Counted from the stretch's first letter, positions 1-11,985 are shown. The stretch is 64,000 nucleotides of DNA from Straminergon stramineum (GCA_963920665.1 OY987272.1:18295001-18359000), one strand, 5' to 3'. Program-made: numbers and translations. The notes: generated by a model from the sequence alone, not told the origin.

Positions 1-2
1 AC

Positions 3-1886
3 TCGTACGGGCAGCTGGGGCTAGGCGACTTCGAGGCGCGCGACATGCCCACGCTCGTCACGGCCTTGCCTGCGATGGGCAGCACCACCATCGTGGACTT
101 CGCATGCGGGGCTTTTCACAGCGTCGTCGTCACCACGAAAGGGGGTGGAGTGGAGGAGGCTGAGTTAAATTCTAGTTCCTCCATGGCAAGGAATTGGCAG
201 GGACCGGTCCATTTGATGGATGAGGTGATGGTGCCCCCAAAATTACGAGGAAGGGTGACGCCCGAGGAGTCGCCGGCGTCGCCGCAAGCGCGGGCTCGGG
301 GAAATCCTCACGATGGCCGGATTCAGAGTAGCTATGGAACCGATACAAGCTCCTGGGCGTACTCGCAGGGCTCCATGACGAGTTGGGCGGCAAATCATGA
401 CGGAAGGACGCCTGCGCGAGACTCTGGCCGATTCTCGACGTGCTGGACCTTTGGGCAAGGCGATAATGGGCAATTGGGGCACGGCTCATGCGTGACTTCG
501 CACACACCCGCGGCTGTGGAGGCGCTGCCTGCGGGCGAGAGGATTCTAGCCGCCGTCTGTGGGCTGTTCCACACCGCGGTCGTGACGGAAGCCGGCGATG
601 TTTGGGTGTGGGGGATGGAAGGCGGGATGGGAATGTGCCCCGGGATAGGACCGCCTGGTTCTAGGAGCGGTGACGCGCTCAAGCCAGTGCGCGTGTTCGG
701 AGAGTCGTCGGCGACGTGTAACCCGATCACGGGCGCCAAGGGGATCGCCTGCGGCGCTGCGCACACTGTGACGATTTCCCACGGCGGGACGAATCTCTGG
801 GCGTGGGGTCGGGGCAAGAATGGAGTGCTGGGATTAGGCCATCCCTCTGATAGCTGGTTTCCGAGGCCCGTGGTGTGGCCGCCCGGGTTGCAATTCGAGT
901 CCGACGGGGACACGTATCCCGACCTTCGGAAATCGCTTAGTCGCGCGTCGAGCCGCGTCAGCTCCCGCGGCCGCGCGGCCGACATGCGCCCGTACGTTCG
1001 CGACGTGGAGTCTGATTCCAAGGCTTCTCGCAGCAATTCGTACGGTCGATTACCAGAGCAACATGTGGAAGATCGACCTTCGCGAGCTCGTTACTCCAGT
1101 CTTCGCACAGGTTTGGAGTCCCCAGGTGGGTCCAATAGGTCGTCGCGACGAGGAGAGCAATCAGGCCACCCTTCACGGCGAATGGGAGATCAAATGGTTC
1201 AGGAAGACTCGCCGGGACGCGAGTCAGGCGATCGAGGAATGTTGTCTCCAAGTCGATCTTCCCGACGCGGCGATCACTTCTGGCCCTCGGAGCCGGAAAA
1301 TCCACGTCGCAGCTTCTTCGGGCGCGTATTGCAATCCGAAGACGTGGCGACTCTGAAAGCCGAGCTCGGCGAGTGCCGTCGCTACGCCGAGAGCCTCCAT
1401 GCAGCAGTGTACGGCGGAGTCGAATACTTCACTCTTACCCTCCCCCGCAGAAATTATAATGACTCCAGACTCAATGCGAGGAAAGGAATGTACGAAGTCT
1501 ACAACAACGGCAATGGCAACTCCGTCGCCGCGGCGTTGCAGACTTGGCAGCAGCGCATAGAGCAGGCCCCTGTGGAAGAGCTCGCGAAGCTGGAGTTGTT
1601 CTACAAAGGCATGCGCAATCGGTTGAAAGATGTGCTATTCCAGCGCAAGATGGACGATTGGTGCCGCCGCACCATGTCGGGGATCGCGGCGTCGTCGTAC
1701 CAGCAGGCCGAGCCTCCGCCGGTGCGGGATCCCTACTCGGCGCAGAGCACGCCCTACTTTGATGGGCCTGACGATCATGCGCTGCGCATGTCGGGCATAC
1801 AAGATGAACGCGGCGAGATGCTTCCGGAGGCTGCATTAGCAGCTTCTCTTGGCGAATTGCGAATGCACTTGCTGCAGCGCCGCTAG
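3..1886 (+). CDS. RCC1-repeat protein, C-terminal part (5' end outside the window)
   Basis: The reading frame is open from the first bases (in frame at nt 3) to a TAG at 1884-1886, giving 627 visible residues; the N-terminus lies upstream. RCC1 blade signatures are clear: SYGQLGLGD at visible residue 1, WTFGQGDNGQLGHG near 147, VWVWGMEGG near 201 and LWAWGRGKNGVLGLG near 265, each followed or preceded by the usual C-G-x-x-H-[ST] element (CGAFHS, CGLFHT, CGAAHT). A Ser/Arg-rich insert of about 95 residues separates the first two visible blades. After about residue 300 comes a long disordered Ser/Arg region and then a likely helical segment (about 440-550, ECRRYAESLHAAVYGG through the WQQRIEQAPVEELAKLE part). 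RCC1 propellers act as guanine-exchange or protein-docking platforms; plant members include UVR8 and TCF1. The long tail is not UVR8-like, so I do not assign an orthologue. Codon use is strongly G/C at third positions. Confidence 0.88.
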   Translation, partial: SYGQLGLGDFEARDMPTLVTALPAMGSTTIVDFACGAFHSVVVTTKGGGVEEAELNSSSSMARNWQGPVHLMDEVMVPPKLRGRVTPEESPASPQARARGNPHDGRIQSSYGTDTSSWAYSQGSMTSWAANHDGRTPARDSGRFSTCWTFGQGDNGQLGHGSCVTSHTPAAVEALPAGERILAAVCGLFHTAVVTEAGDVWVWGMEGGMGMCPGIGPPGSRSGDALKPVRVFGESSATCNPITGAKGIACGAAHTVTISHGGTNLWAWGRGKNGVLGLGHPSDSWFPRPVVWPPGLQFESDGDTYPDLRKSLSRASSRVSSRGRAADMRPYVRDVESDSKASRSNSYGRLPEQHVEDRPSRARYSSLRTGLESPGGSNRSSRRGEQSGHPSRRMGDQMVQEDSPGRESGDRGMLSPSRSSRRGDHFWPSEPENPRRSFFGRVLQSEDVATLKAELGECRRYAESLHAAVYGGVEYFTLTLPRRNYNDSRLNARKGMYEVYNNGNGNSVAAALQTWQQRIEQAPVEELAKLELFYKGMRNRLKDVLFQRKMDDWCRRTMSGIAASSYQQAEPPPVRDPYSAQSTPYFDGPDDHALRMSGIQDERGEMLPEAALAASLGELRMHLLQRR

Positions 1887-3200
1887 TATCGCCCAACCTC
1901 ACCAGGTCAGCAAGCCTGGCATGTGTGCTCTGACTGCATATTTCTTCTTCCAATTTGCAACCAATTTCTGGGGAAGACACCGATAGATTGTGAGCATTAA
2001 CTGGAATGATCGGTAGTTCCTCCATTCTGAAAGTACCATCAAGGTACAACATTCAGTTCTGCAATCAGTTCTGTGGAAGCACGGAGACTATTGCACCTTA
2101 GGATTGTGACGTCGAAACTCAGACTTGGCAGAGACCCTTTCATTTCCGGGCTTCTCAATGCCGACATTACGTTAGTTGAAATTTCAGGGCATGACTATGT
2201 ACAATACATATGAATGAGAGTCATTGATTTTATCTTGCGGATGGAAGAGGGCCGAGTGTAGACTTGATTTGGACTTGACATTCGTGCCTGATACCTCAAT
2301 GAAGAATCACCAACTATCTTTAAGTCAGACTGTTTCATTAGCAATACCTCCACATGTGACGTCAAGTCCATCACATGCGCGTGAATCAGAGCCCCAAAAT
2401 TGTGCCTTTGCATTGCACAATACTCTAAAAACTAGGATTAGCCAACTGATACATATGGCTAGTCCCTAGTGTGTATGCCTGATCCTGGATTTTGGTGTCA
2501 GGATTTGAGTTTGTTCAAAACTTTCACTTCCAACAGCGAAGCTGCCCGTTAGCGATGAGCGGGATAGCTTGCAACATTGTCAGTCAATAGCAATCAAAGT
2601 CCTTCTATTTGCCTCTGAAAAAATTCTGTTAACAGTTGTCCAGGGACCTGCAGGCGTGCACAGCTTCATAATTCTAAGTTTATAAATGAATGAGTTCGTT
2701 GCTAAAGAAAGTAAAGTAACTTATTTGTGGCTAAAATTTTACACCCAGGCAGTAGGCGATTGACAGACGCAGAGGGATACCAGGGAATCCGCCTTTTACG
2801 AGAATCATTGACCCAATTTAGGAGATAATTCTACTTTTCATCACGGCGACCCAAATCACCTGGACGAAATGGAATTCGGAGTTGTCAAACGTGCACACTG
2901 CACAGCCATTCAGGAGGCCAACACCGTGCTTCACGTGTTTACCTTTCTGAGGAGAAACTATCATCAACCAGGTCAATAGATTTCTAGTTTTAGAATGGAA
3001 AACCTGCTTTAGTATTGGTCATTCTCGAATTCTCGATTTCGGTGCCAGGAAAAGCGAAACACCATGTCTGCTAATATGCTATGCCAATCAGCCAAATAAT
3101 GAGTGTGCACACGTGAAACACTGGTGCTCACGATCTGCTCTTCAATTCAACATGGAGAAGATGGAGGAACGGAGGACAGTCAGATTGTCTCGTTTCGTTG
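1887..3200. other. 3' flank of the RCC1 gene, no gene seen
   Basis: The first few hundred bases are probably 3' UTR. Base composition falls gradually from gene-like to A+T-rich. Only short open frames occur and none resembles a known protein. Confidence 0.5.
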
Positions 3201-3405
3201 CACAAAATAGTGAAATTAGGTTGACATTTGACACTATATAAATTACTATACACAAATGCACTACTTTTGAATTAGGTATTGTTGTATTTGGGACTCAAGA
3301 ACCTCCATGTGTACAAATGGAAATATCTGTAGAAGTATTTGTTGACTTTGACGGCTTGGTAAGTAATTTTCTAGGGATAAGGCAACCTAATTTCACTATT
3401 TTGTG
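3201..3405. mobile_element. Small inverted-repeat (MITE-like) element
   Basis: A perfect 23-bp inverted repeat beginning CACAAAATAGTGAAATTAGG lies at 3201-3223 and, reversed, at 3383-3405, enclosing about 160 bp of A+T-rich sequence. No clear target duplication is visible, so the superfamily is unknown. Confidence 0.6.
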
Positions 3406-4261
3406 TAGATCACGTTCATTTAGACCTCTCTAATATCACCTTCTCTATACTCACATGGTCACACCTATTCCTTCCTCAGTAAACCCTAAGAATCGGTTGT
3501 ATTTGTATTTTTACTATTGCATTCTTGGGTGCTACAAGAAGTTGTCATCTTCATATGTGATACTAAGGAATTCACCATTTTGTAAGAGATTCCAACCCAA
3601 CTTTATTCTTATAACTTTAGTTCTTCTTGAATTTAACTCCTATACAAAATGCATCTTCACTTAGGTAGTGACACTATAAATCACTAGTACATAAAATGAA
3701 CTCCTTTTTTTGTCTAATAGAAAATTAGATTTGCATGAAAAATTGTCAATGTCCTATTCAGAACTTGAGTAGGTGACCAAATTGGTTATTCAAGGGTGTT
3801 GCTATTGAATCATCACTTTCTATTGCTTCAAGGTTCCAAAAGAGTTTTTTATTGCAAAATCTATCACCAATTGAAGGAACTTACAACTTACTTTTGAAAT
3901 TTTAGAACATAATTTTTTATTGCTATTTGCTATTCAAATCCTTTTTGCAATATTTTTAACTACAATTTGTTATTCTAGTTGAACAATTTTTTATTTTTTG
4001 GCATACAATGAATAGGGTTTCATTCAAAGGCAAAGATAAAGTACATGCCACCACCCCACTTACGAGGAGGGAAGTGGGGACCAATAGACAATAAGATTGG
4101 ACTTGGTAAGGACAATGTGGCCCATTCTATTGTGGTGCCTTTTCTAGGTTGAACAAAATTTTCACAATGTAGCCATGTAGAAGACACTACAACACTTATA
4201 TATTGACAATTTAAGATGCTACTATCTTGTATAGCAATAAAGTTTTTGAACTCCATGTTAT
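3406..4261. other. A+T-rich intergenic DNA, nothing recognised
   Basis: There is no supported gene or repeat. Open frames here are short and lack family resemblance. Confidence 0.4.
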
Positions 4262-5198
4262 TTAACCCCTAAAGGACCATTGTCCCTTCGGGGGACAAAT
4301 GAGATTTCGGGTAGGTACCTACGGTCTCAATTTTTGTCGTGATTTTTTGAAACTTTTTACAAAGATAGAAAAATTGAATAGCTTCATGGGAATATCATTT
4401 TTTTCATTTGGTGCCCTGGAACAAAAGTTATGCCCAAATAAGCTCAAAACAAGGGAGAGGGGGCAGCAAAAAAAAGTTTCAAAATTTGAATTTTTTTTAT
4501 TTTTTATTTTTTTTCCCTTATAGATTGTATTTTTTTCTACACGGAAAGCTTTGATTCATTCCATTTGGATTTGTTATGAGAAAGTTATAAACAATTTTGT
4601 TTTTCGGGCACTTAGAGCATCTTCCTGAAAAAATAACTTGTAGGATTATTTTCTGAATGCAATTTTTACAATTTTTCGAAAAATAAAGTTCCATATTGTT
4701 TCATTTGCCTTCTAGAACAATTTCACCATTGGGATTAGTGCACTTTAATTCCATCTTAGAGATATAAATAATTTAGATTTTTCTTCTATCTTGTACCTAC
4801 TTCTACTTAACAATTTTTTAAAGAAGCAAAAATTAATTTTTTTTGTATTTTCTTTTTTTTCCTGGACTCTCAACTCAATTCTCCGTCCACCATAAAGATT
4901 TAAAGCTCAAAACTCTGTAGTGCAAAAAATTAAAGTTAAGAAAGTTCAAAGTCAAATAACCTAGTCCCACAATTTGTGGAAAAACTTGTTTTCTTCACTT
5001 TAAATGCGAATATCTTGCAATCTATGTGGTCAAAATTTCTGAAATTTTTCCCACACATTTTCATACTAATTAGGTGTAAGATCCTATGGTTAGGTGTGCA
5101 AAAAAATACAATTTTCAAATTTTTTAACTCTTTGCTCTAAAAATGGCAGTTTTGAGTGTTCTTTTGCAGAAAAAAGACCTTGGTCCTTTAGGGGTTAA
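4262..5198 (+). mobile_element. TTAA element T1 (subfamily A)
   Basis: Bounded by TTAA (4262-4265 and 5195-5198). Termini are CCCCTAAAGGACCA at the left and TGGTCCTTTAGGGG at the right, an exact 14-bp inverted repeat. Just inside the left end is a hairpin, TTGTCCC-TTCGG-GGGACAA. It is homologous over most of its length to T7 (22846-23775), including a 'GAAAGCTTTGATTCATTCC' block and a conserved block from about 5012. No transposase ORF is present. The TTAA target and CCC...GGG ends are as in piggyBac-type transposons; it is non-autonomous. Confidence 0.88.
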
Positions 5199-5589
5199 TT
5201 GGGGGTACTTTGGTCTCGTAAGTTGTGCCAACCTTAAACGATCAAGAAAATTATTGCATTTTCTAATCTGTGGGAGTGCTTTTTCTTCTTTTGATACCAA
5301 TAAGGGACTTTGTTTTGCTCAAAAACATTTGAAAATCAATATCTTAATTTTAACCATGAAATTTGCAAGATTATTACTGGATGGGCATATTTGCATATAT
5401 AATGCAATTCCTCTTTTCTCCTCCAAGTAACTTACTAGACCCCATGTATAATAGTCTATTCTCATTCCGCCCCTCTTCTAAAGATTGTCTCTAGCCAGGG
5501 TTTGAAATGGACATTAACAAGTTGTAAATTGGATATGTGTAAAGCATTGAATGTTTTGTCAATGATGTCAAAGCAGTTTAAAATTTGTC

Positions 5590-5888
5590 AAATGTTCCTT
5601 CATACTTTGCTAGTAAATGGAATAAGAGCCACGGTGGGTCCATTTCTGAAATGTTAACTTGTGTTCAAAAAACCATTTCCCCCACAACTGTGAATGCTAA
5701 TATTTTTCAATCTATACGGTCAAACTTGATAAAAAAAATTTACCACATGATCTCATACAAGTATAGTACAAGATCCTATAGTTTGATTTTTTAATTTTAA
5801 TTTTTTTTCTTTCTTGAAAAAACGCAGTAGAAATGGCAATTTCAAGTGATTTTTGTCAAAAAACAGGCCTTGGTCCTTCAGGAGTTCA
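5590..5888 (+). mobile_element. Truncated right end of a TTAA element (subfamily A)
   Basis: This follows the last 270-300 bp of T7, including the conserved internal block (about 5690-5790) and the end GGCCTTGGTCCTTCAGGAG followed by TTCA (a decayed TTAA). No left end is visible, so it is a fragment. It lies 0.4 kb downstream of T1. Confidence 0.7.
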
Positions 5889-6177
5889 GTTTAGTAAAGG
5901 TCACATTTTGGAACCCTGGCTATTGCTTTCTACATGCTGGAGTCCTTGTTTTTGGTGAAGCCATATCTTTTTTCAGACTACGCATGTGTGGGTTAGGTAA
6001 GACCTACGATCAAGAAATAGACACCTATGGCAGAATTCTTTAGAAATTCGGAAGTAATTTAATAATGCTCCAAAAAATATGAAACCACTTGGGTTAGATT
6101 CCACATCAATTTTTCTTCAAGTGAAAAATAAGGCAATATAATTTCATGCATCTAAGAACCATCAAAAAGGGCGACCA

Positions 6178-6484
6178 CATTAGATGGGATTCAGCTGCCC
6201 TGGAGGGCCGTTTCAGGCCAGTTCCCAAGGCTGGGAACCAGCCAGGGCTGTCCAGAATTTAAAATTATTAAAAAATTATTAAAAATTAAAAAAATTAAAA
6301 AATTAAAAAAAATTATTAAAAAATTAATTTTTTTTTCAAAAAAAATATTTTAAAATTAATTTTTTATTATTATCCGACGTGGCCGCCGGCTGACCACGTC
6401 AGCGAGCTGCTCTGGCCGAGTTCCCACAGTCTTAGAACTTCTGGGAACTCGCAGTCTTCCGCAGGAGCTCATTCTCATCTCATG
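6178..6484 (-). mobile_element. CATTAG element, copy 1
   Basis: The ends are CATTAGATGGGATTCAGCTG at the left and, reversed at the right, CATGAGATGAGAATGAGCTC. Inside are two short hairpins built from AGTTCCC/GGGAACT, a G+C-rich flank on each side, and an A/T homopolymer-rich centre. It is the same element as 20281-20609 in the opposite orientation, with high identity in the G+C-rich flanks. No ORF is present. Confidence 0.8.
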
Positions 6485-6599
6485 GCCTTTAAATGCACGG
6501 TTTAAGAGCAGACTACCTTATCAACAACTATTGATAACTGATTATTAACTGCCATTGCAGTCACTGATCTCACCAATAACCCAATGCCCCAAAATTAGG

Positions 6600-8943
6600 T
6601 TAACCTCTAAACGCGTCGACGTCCATTTTCTAGACGAAGAACAAATTGAAACTCTAGTTTCATCCTCCTAACTACTTCGATGAAAGTTATTTTAATTTGT
6701 GAAGATACGTTATCAAGTTTGTAGATAAGCTTGGTTTATAATTAGAATTATTCTTCCAAACTATTAGTGAAAAGTTCGTTCCAAGGGAGGCTCATTTCAA
6801 ATAGGAATGTTTCTAACCTAAGAAATAATAGCCAAATAGTCAAAACAATCACAAAAAGAGAAATACTTCCAACTAGGAGTAATTGAAAACCTCACAATTA
6901 TAATCTAATTACTAGATTTTTTTTTGCTCCACTCTTAATGGCCACAAGGGTAAGTAATTCTCCCATTTAGTTTCTGTATTCTTTATCTCCATTCTCAATC
7001 ACTTCCACATCCACCATCTTGACTTGATCTTGTTGCGGTACACCAACTTGGACTCTTTAACTTCCAATTTGGCTGGATCTCCACAAATCACTTTATCTCC
7101 AACTAGGAAAACTCCACATCTTTGTCTCACCAACTTGGTCTTTTTATTCATTTTTTATTTATTTTTATTTTATTTTATCCTCTACACTACACTCAACTAA
7201 TTTTCAATTATCTCATCAATTGCTTCCTCCCACATGTCACACTACACATTTTTCACGTACTCCAATTAGGAATTTAAATGGCTAACACTCACATCGTTAA
7301 CTTCCTAATTGGCACCATATCAAATATATGTCACCATACTCATACTTCCAAATTGGCTCACAAAATATTTTCATATTAACCTTCAATCATCAACTCAATC
7401 AACTCAAGTAAGAACTCATACATCTCAATTTTTAATTCACACATACACCCATGTCAACACACCAATTTAACTTGACACTTTCTTATATTTATTTCTGAAT
7501 TGGTGATTAAATCACTGTTCACAAACAATTTTTTTTTATCAGAAATCTTCAACCAGTTTTTCTCACTGCTCCACAGCATTTCAACTTGGGACCATTCTCT
7601 GGACTCATTCTCATCAATCAGACATACATTTTTATTTTATTTTATTACTATGTTTTATTTTTATTTATTTTTATCTTTGTCCTCATTGGAATACTTGATC
7701 TCTATCATCAATAATCCTCAATTATATCTTACTCACTTCTCACCTTAATTTCATTACTGACTCATCTTCTCCACTCACTTTCACAAACTTTCAAATTGTA
7801 AACATTCTCCAATTTAGACATAGACATCATTCTTCCACAAACACACACACACCACACACCTCAAGTAAACCTGGATCATTACCATGACACAACAGGCATA
7901 ACACATAAATCAACACCAAGCACCCAACTTGGAATACACACAAACAAACACAAATATGCAGCACAATTGGCTGGGACACAACTGGATTCACTCAACAGAC
8001 AGTAAAAGAAAAACAAAAAAAACACAGACCAAATAGGAATGACAAAGCCAGCAGTTACCAAATTGGAAGTGACAAACCAACGACCAGTTAACTACCCAAT
8101 TGGAACTGCAAAGACAACCGCATTAATACAAACCAAATTCCAAATTGGAATTAACTCACCAACCAGCCAACTGGACTTGACACCTACACCCTTAAAAATC
8201 CGACTTGGACAGAACTATCACCCATTTGGATTACAAACCAAAAAATTTGGAACTTGACTAGACAGCCGAACCATTCCAATTAGGAAACCTCCCAACCAAA
8301 TCAACACATACATACCCAACATTCATTCACCATCCAAAAACACACCAAATAGAATTCAATGAGCCCAATAAATCACACAATTAAGACACAAAATATGCAC
8401 ACAATCAAGTCAAAAACAATAAAAAAACACATAGAAATCAACCAAAAATTTATAACAAAAAATACTATTCGGTATTCTACAAAGTTGTTGTCCTATCCAA
8501 GGGTTGGATTTGGTGTTACTAGAGTTCATATTTTTCTAAAATTAGAAATGTGCAAGTATGTCAAGTGGTCAAATTGCATTGACTTTAGTTCAAAACTGGA
8601 TTAGCCAAAATGAGGTCATAGATAGGAAGAAAACAAAAATTTCAAAAAATCACCCTGTGAAGAGAACCTCATTTCAAATCCATTCCAACAAATTTTACTC
8701 AAAAAATGATAATATTTTACTTGCCATCAAATTTTGAAGGAATTTTTGAATTTCTCTTTCAAAATTTATAAAAAAAGATTGGTGATAGCATTGGTGAATC
8801 TAACCGTACATATGGAATCTACAAATCAAAATCTATAACTTTTATTTGCATTTCAATTCTAAAATATGCTTCCAAATAGCACTTTAAAATGATTTTTCTC
8901 AAATCGTCATTTCTAGAGATGAATCTAGACGTTTAGGGGTTAA
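6600..8943. mobile_element. TTAA element T2, long and internally unusual (tentative)
   Basis: TTAA occurs at 6600-6603 and 8940-8943. The left end reads CCTCTAAACG and the right end, reversed, reads CCCCTAAACG. At 2.34 kb it is longer than the other members, and its middle is occupied by the CCAAWTTGG array at 7030-8300. The terminal match is short, so the two ends might belong to different insertions. Confidence 0.5.
7030..8300 (+). repeat. Degenerate array of CC-WWYWW-GG motifs in a G-poor strand
   Basis: More than fifteen 8-9 bp motifs such as CCAACTTGG, CCAATTTGG, CCAAATTGG, CCAATTAGG and CCAACTAGG recur at irregular spacings, usually 25-50 bp. They cluster at 7040-7140, 7260-7360 and 7925-8290. 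Between motifs the plus strand is rich in C, A and T and very poor in G. No constant repeat unit is visible, so this is either a decayed minisatellite or a motif cluster. Confidence 0.55.
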
Positions 8944-9096
8944 CCTATGCATGACACAATACCTTAGCTTTTTCTGTTTGCTCCAACAATGACAATGTGA
9001 TCAAATTCAACAATTAAAAAAATAGTCCCAGATGCAAAGATTGGAATGGAGAGGGGTCAAGCACTAGATATATCAAATGAACTTCCAAGGATTATT

Positions 9097-10812
9097 TTAA
9101 CCCCTAAACGACGCACTGGTCCCCGCGGGGGAAAGGCGGGCTGAGTACTGTTCATTGTGCACTAACCGTGGGAGAGAAACATGTTCATGAACAGTACCAA
9201 AGAAAGGGGAACTCTCGTTGCCCTCATGAAAATTGTAGGAGGGCAATCTACAACCTAACACTGTGCACAGGTATTTCCGTATTGTGTCCTCCATGTCTAA
9301 TCTCCCTAAAATTATGAATGCATCCGAATGACAGTACTTTTGGCCCTCCAAGATGCAGCACGTCTCCACAATTGTGTTAAAAAAAAAACGGTTGAAAAAC
9401 TGCATTCCTACTTCCTACAGATTACTTTCTTGTTATTCATCGAACGAAAACGTCCGCATCAGGGTTTATGGGTTAAGTGCTCAAGGAATGAAATTCCACA
9501 TGTGCTTCTGGTAAGTTAGTCTGTAGAAACCATCACAATCACTATGGTAGAATCACCCATTACCAGCCTGGCCCCATGGACAATATATAGGTAATGGGAA
9601 ATTCAACAGAGAGATGACTAATGTATAACCATGAGTTTTTTAGTTTTCAACCATCTTCTAGCCTTCACTGTTCTGACACATGTGCTTTGTTGTGAGAGCC
9701 AAATTTAGTCTTTAGATGAGCAGTGATGGAAGAATCTATATGTTGAAAATGGATGCAGACCAACTTTTGGCTTCAAAAATTAAGAACTATTTGAATTTCA
9801 AGAAAGAATTATGAAAATTTGCCAACTTCCATGATACCTATTGTTCTACATGGCTGAAAATTTGCATTGTTTACACTACTCCCCATCATGCACAGAATGC
9901 TTAAGTGGTTGATAATGGGTGGTTCTACTATAGGAATGATTCATGGCATGTGCACTTAAAGGATGTCACACTATTGACACTTTTAAGCATGATATGTGCC
10001 AAATTGGACATAACATACTAAGATAATAATTTGCAGCTTGAATACACAATTTTATTCAATGGTGAATTTTACATATTTTGATCTTCACATTTGAAAATAC
10101 ATATGTTCCCTTACATGGCTCTTGATGCTAGTGCTAATGCCCCAAGTGTGTGTTCTTGAGTAGGGATGCAAGTAGGAGAGAAGGGGGCCCATTGTTGTTT
10201 GGTGGCATACATTAGTTTTCCAAGGACTATGGACAAAGGGAGAGGAAAAATTAGCTTACACGAAGGAAGAATTTTTTTTCATCATGAAAAAACTATCACT
10301 TGTAGAAGGTGATGTTATGTATGTTTTCACCGCTCGGATTTTCCAAAAACAAATTCCTCCATGCACAAAAATTTTGAAAAAATTGGCTAGTGTAGAGCCA
10401 ATTTTTTGTACCTCTTTGTATTGCAAGGTCATTTAGATAGAGTTAGAACTTGAATTTGCTTCCAAAATTTTGCATGACTATACCTAAGAGGGCATACAAC
10501 AAAATGGTGAAGAGACTAAATCTTGTGTAGAGGAAAAAAAATTCTCCAAGAGAGCCCGAAGTCTGCTGACCCTGTTGGGCAGTGATGAAAAAAACTTTTT
10601 TTCAAACTTTGAACATTATAATCTTTCAATCCACGCGGTGAAATGGGCTGAAATTTTTTCCAAACTTTGGTAATATACTTTACTTCAATTTTATATGGTT
10701 GAAGTTTCTAAAAAGAATTCAATTTTCATTTTTGAATGACAAACCCAAAAATCACAATTTCTGACAATCTCTCCCTGAACCCCACCCCACCCTCCGGTCC
10801 TTTAGGGGTTAA
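9097..10812 (+). mobile_element. TTAA element T3 (boundaries partly uncertain)
   Basis: TTAA at 9097-9100 is followed by CCCCTAAACGACGCACTGG and a G+C hairpin (TCCCC-GC-GGGGGA) comparable with the left hairpin of T1 and T7. The right end is CCGGTCCTTTAGGGG followed by TTAA at 10809-10812, and carries the conserved family block from about 10614. An extra GGGTTAA end lies at 9470-9475, so the locus may combine a 0.38-kb element with a solo right end. Confidence 0.6.
9720..9930 (+). repeat. Dispersed repeat P, copy 1
   Basis: Resembles 52745-52970 in the same orientation, with shared blocks such as ACCAACTTTTG and TCTACATGG...AAAATTTGCATTG. It ends near TTAAGTGGTTGATAATGGG, a tail also found in dispersed repeat Q. 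Confidence 0.45.
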
Positions 10813-11115
10813 ACTGCCTGTTGCCTCATTTTCCTGTCCATGCTATTTAAATTAATGCCAATTCATTAATGTATCTGTGAGACAAATAAGGTCTACACCA
10901 TAAGTCTAAAGTGCATACAAGGGGCACTGAGACTTATCATTTTTGTTGACTAAGTTACATTGTCAAACACATACTGAGATGTGAATTGTGTGTAGAGGAC
11001 TTTGCATAACTCATGATCCAGATGGTGTAAATGAAGTGGAAGTGATGACTATTTGTTAACATTCCAATGATGGATAAGAGTTGTGGAGGCTGGCAAGGAA
11101 CGCATTGCTATAGAT

Positions 11116-11382
11116 TTAAACCCTAAATGTCACAGTGGACGTTTCCTGGACACTGAGTAGCCAACTTTTCTGAAATTCAAGGTTCATCAAATGCTATAAT
11201 CTGAAAATCCCAATGGTGGATTCTTTCAAAACTTGCACAGTAACAGTGATCAGACAGTTGGCTCCCCAAATCAGCAGTGAAGTCTTCAATAAGTGAGGCA
11301 ACTTCAAACTATTCTGGGTTGTTCAAAAGGGTTGTTCAGGTTCCCAATTTTTGTTGTTCAGCCTGTGACGTTCAAGGGTTAA
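11116..11382 (+). mobile_element. TTAA element T4 (short subfamily D)
   Basis: A 267-bp element whose ends, read inwards, are CCCTAAATGTCACAG at the left and CCCTTGAACGTCACAG at the right. TTAA flanks it on the right (11379-11382) and TTTAAA on the left. It is homologous to T11 (53322-53592) in length, ends and the internal GGACGTTT and AGTGGATTCT blocks. Confidence 0.75.
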
Positions 11383-11748
11383 TGGTAGAAAGACTCTGTT
11401 TCTCAAATTTGATGTAACAATCCATTCACTGGTCCCATGGAAAAATGGACTATGGGATTGGGAAGGCAATAACTTACAACAAGACTAAATGAAGATGGAA
11501 GATTTACTATGATTTTTTAATAGATTTTAATGACAATGTTCACAACCACTGAGATAGTCAGATATGCTTCTATCAATCAAATTGTGCCAGAGTTTGACAA
11601 CAATGTAAGAGGAAATGACCCTAACAATTGAAAATGTTGAAATAGTCTTGGATCTGCCACACTCAATCATGACCTGCTTTCATCAACAAATAGTGTGCAA
11701 CATCATAATTTCCTCAAGATCCATTGCTTGCATATCTAAAGAACATCT

Positions 11749-11985
11749 TCATATTGCTTCAAGCACCAAGATGCAAAAACTATAAACATTAGATTCCTTG
11801 GTTGCTTTGCCAATGTGGGGCATTTCAAGAGCCACGTAGCCAAGAGTCTTTACTTCCACAATAGTTCTTTTTAGTTTGTGGTGATCCAACAAGTGAGAAC
11901 GTCCAAAGTCTCCTATAGGGACATTGAAATTTGCATCCAACAATGTAACATTGCTTAACTTAATGCATAGTGGAACGTCCCACTA
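11749..11985 (-). pseudogene. Lectin-receptor-kinase-like kinase fragment
   Basis: Minus-strand translation gives kinase subdomains VIb-IX only: IKLSNVTLLDANFN, then GDFGRSHLLDHHKL, then TLGYVALEMPHIGKATKESN followed by VYSFCILVLEAI and a stop. This matches L-type lectin receptor kinases, where the segment reads D-F-G...T-L-G-Y-x-A-P-E...A-T-K-E-S-D-V-Y-S-F-G. The APE motif has become ALE, and the catalytic HRD and the rest of the kinase are missing. It is a decayed fragment of about 75 codons with no neighbouring exons seen. Confidence 0.75.

Noticed and set aside
395..2052. Long open frames antisense to the RCC1 gene
   Set aside because: They arise from the high G+C codon bias of the sense frame and show no protein family signature.
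7030..8300. MADS-box CArG cluster
   Set aside because: CArG needs six A/T between CC and GG; these motifs have four or five positions and often include C.
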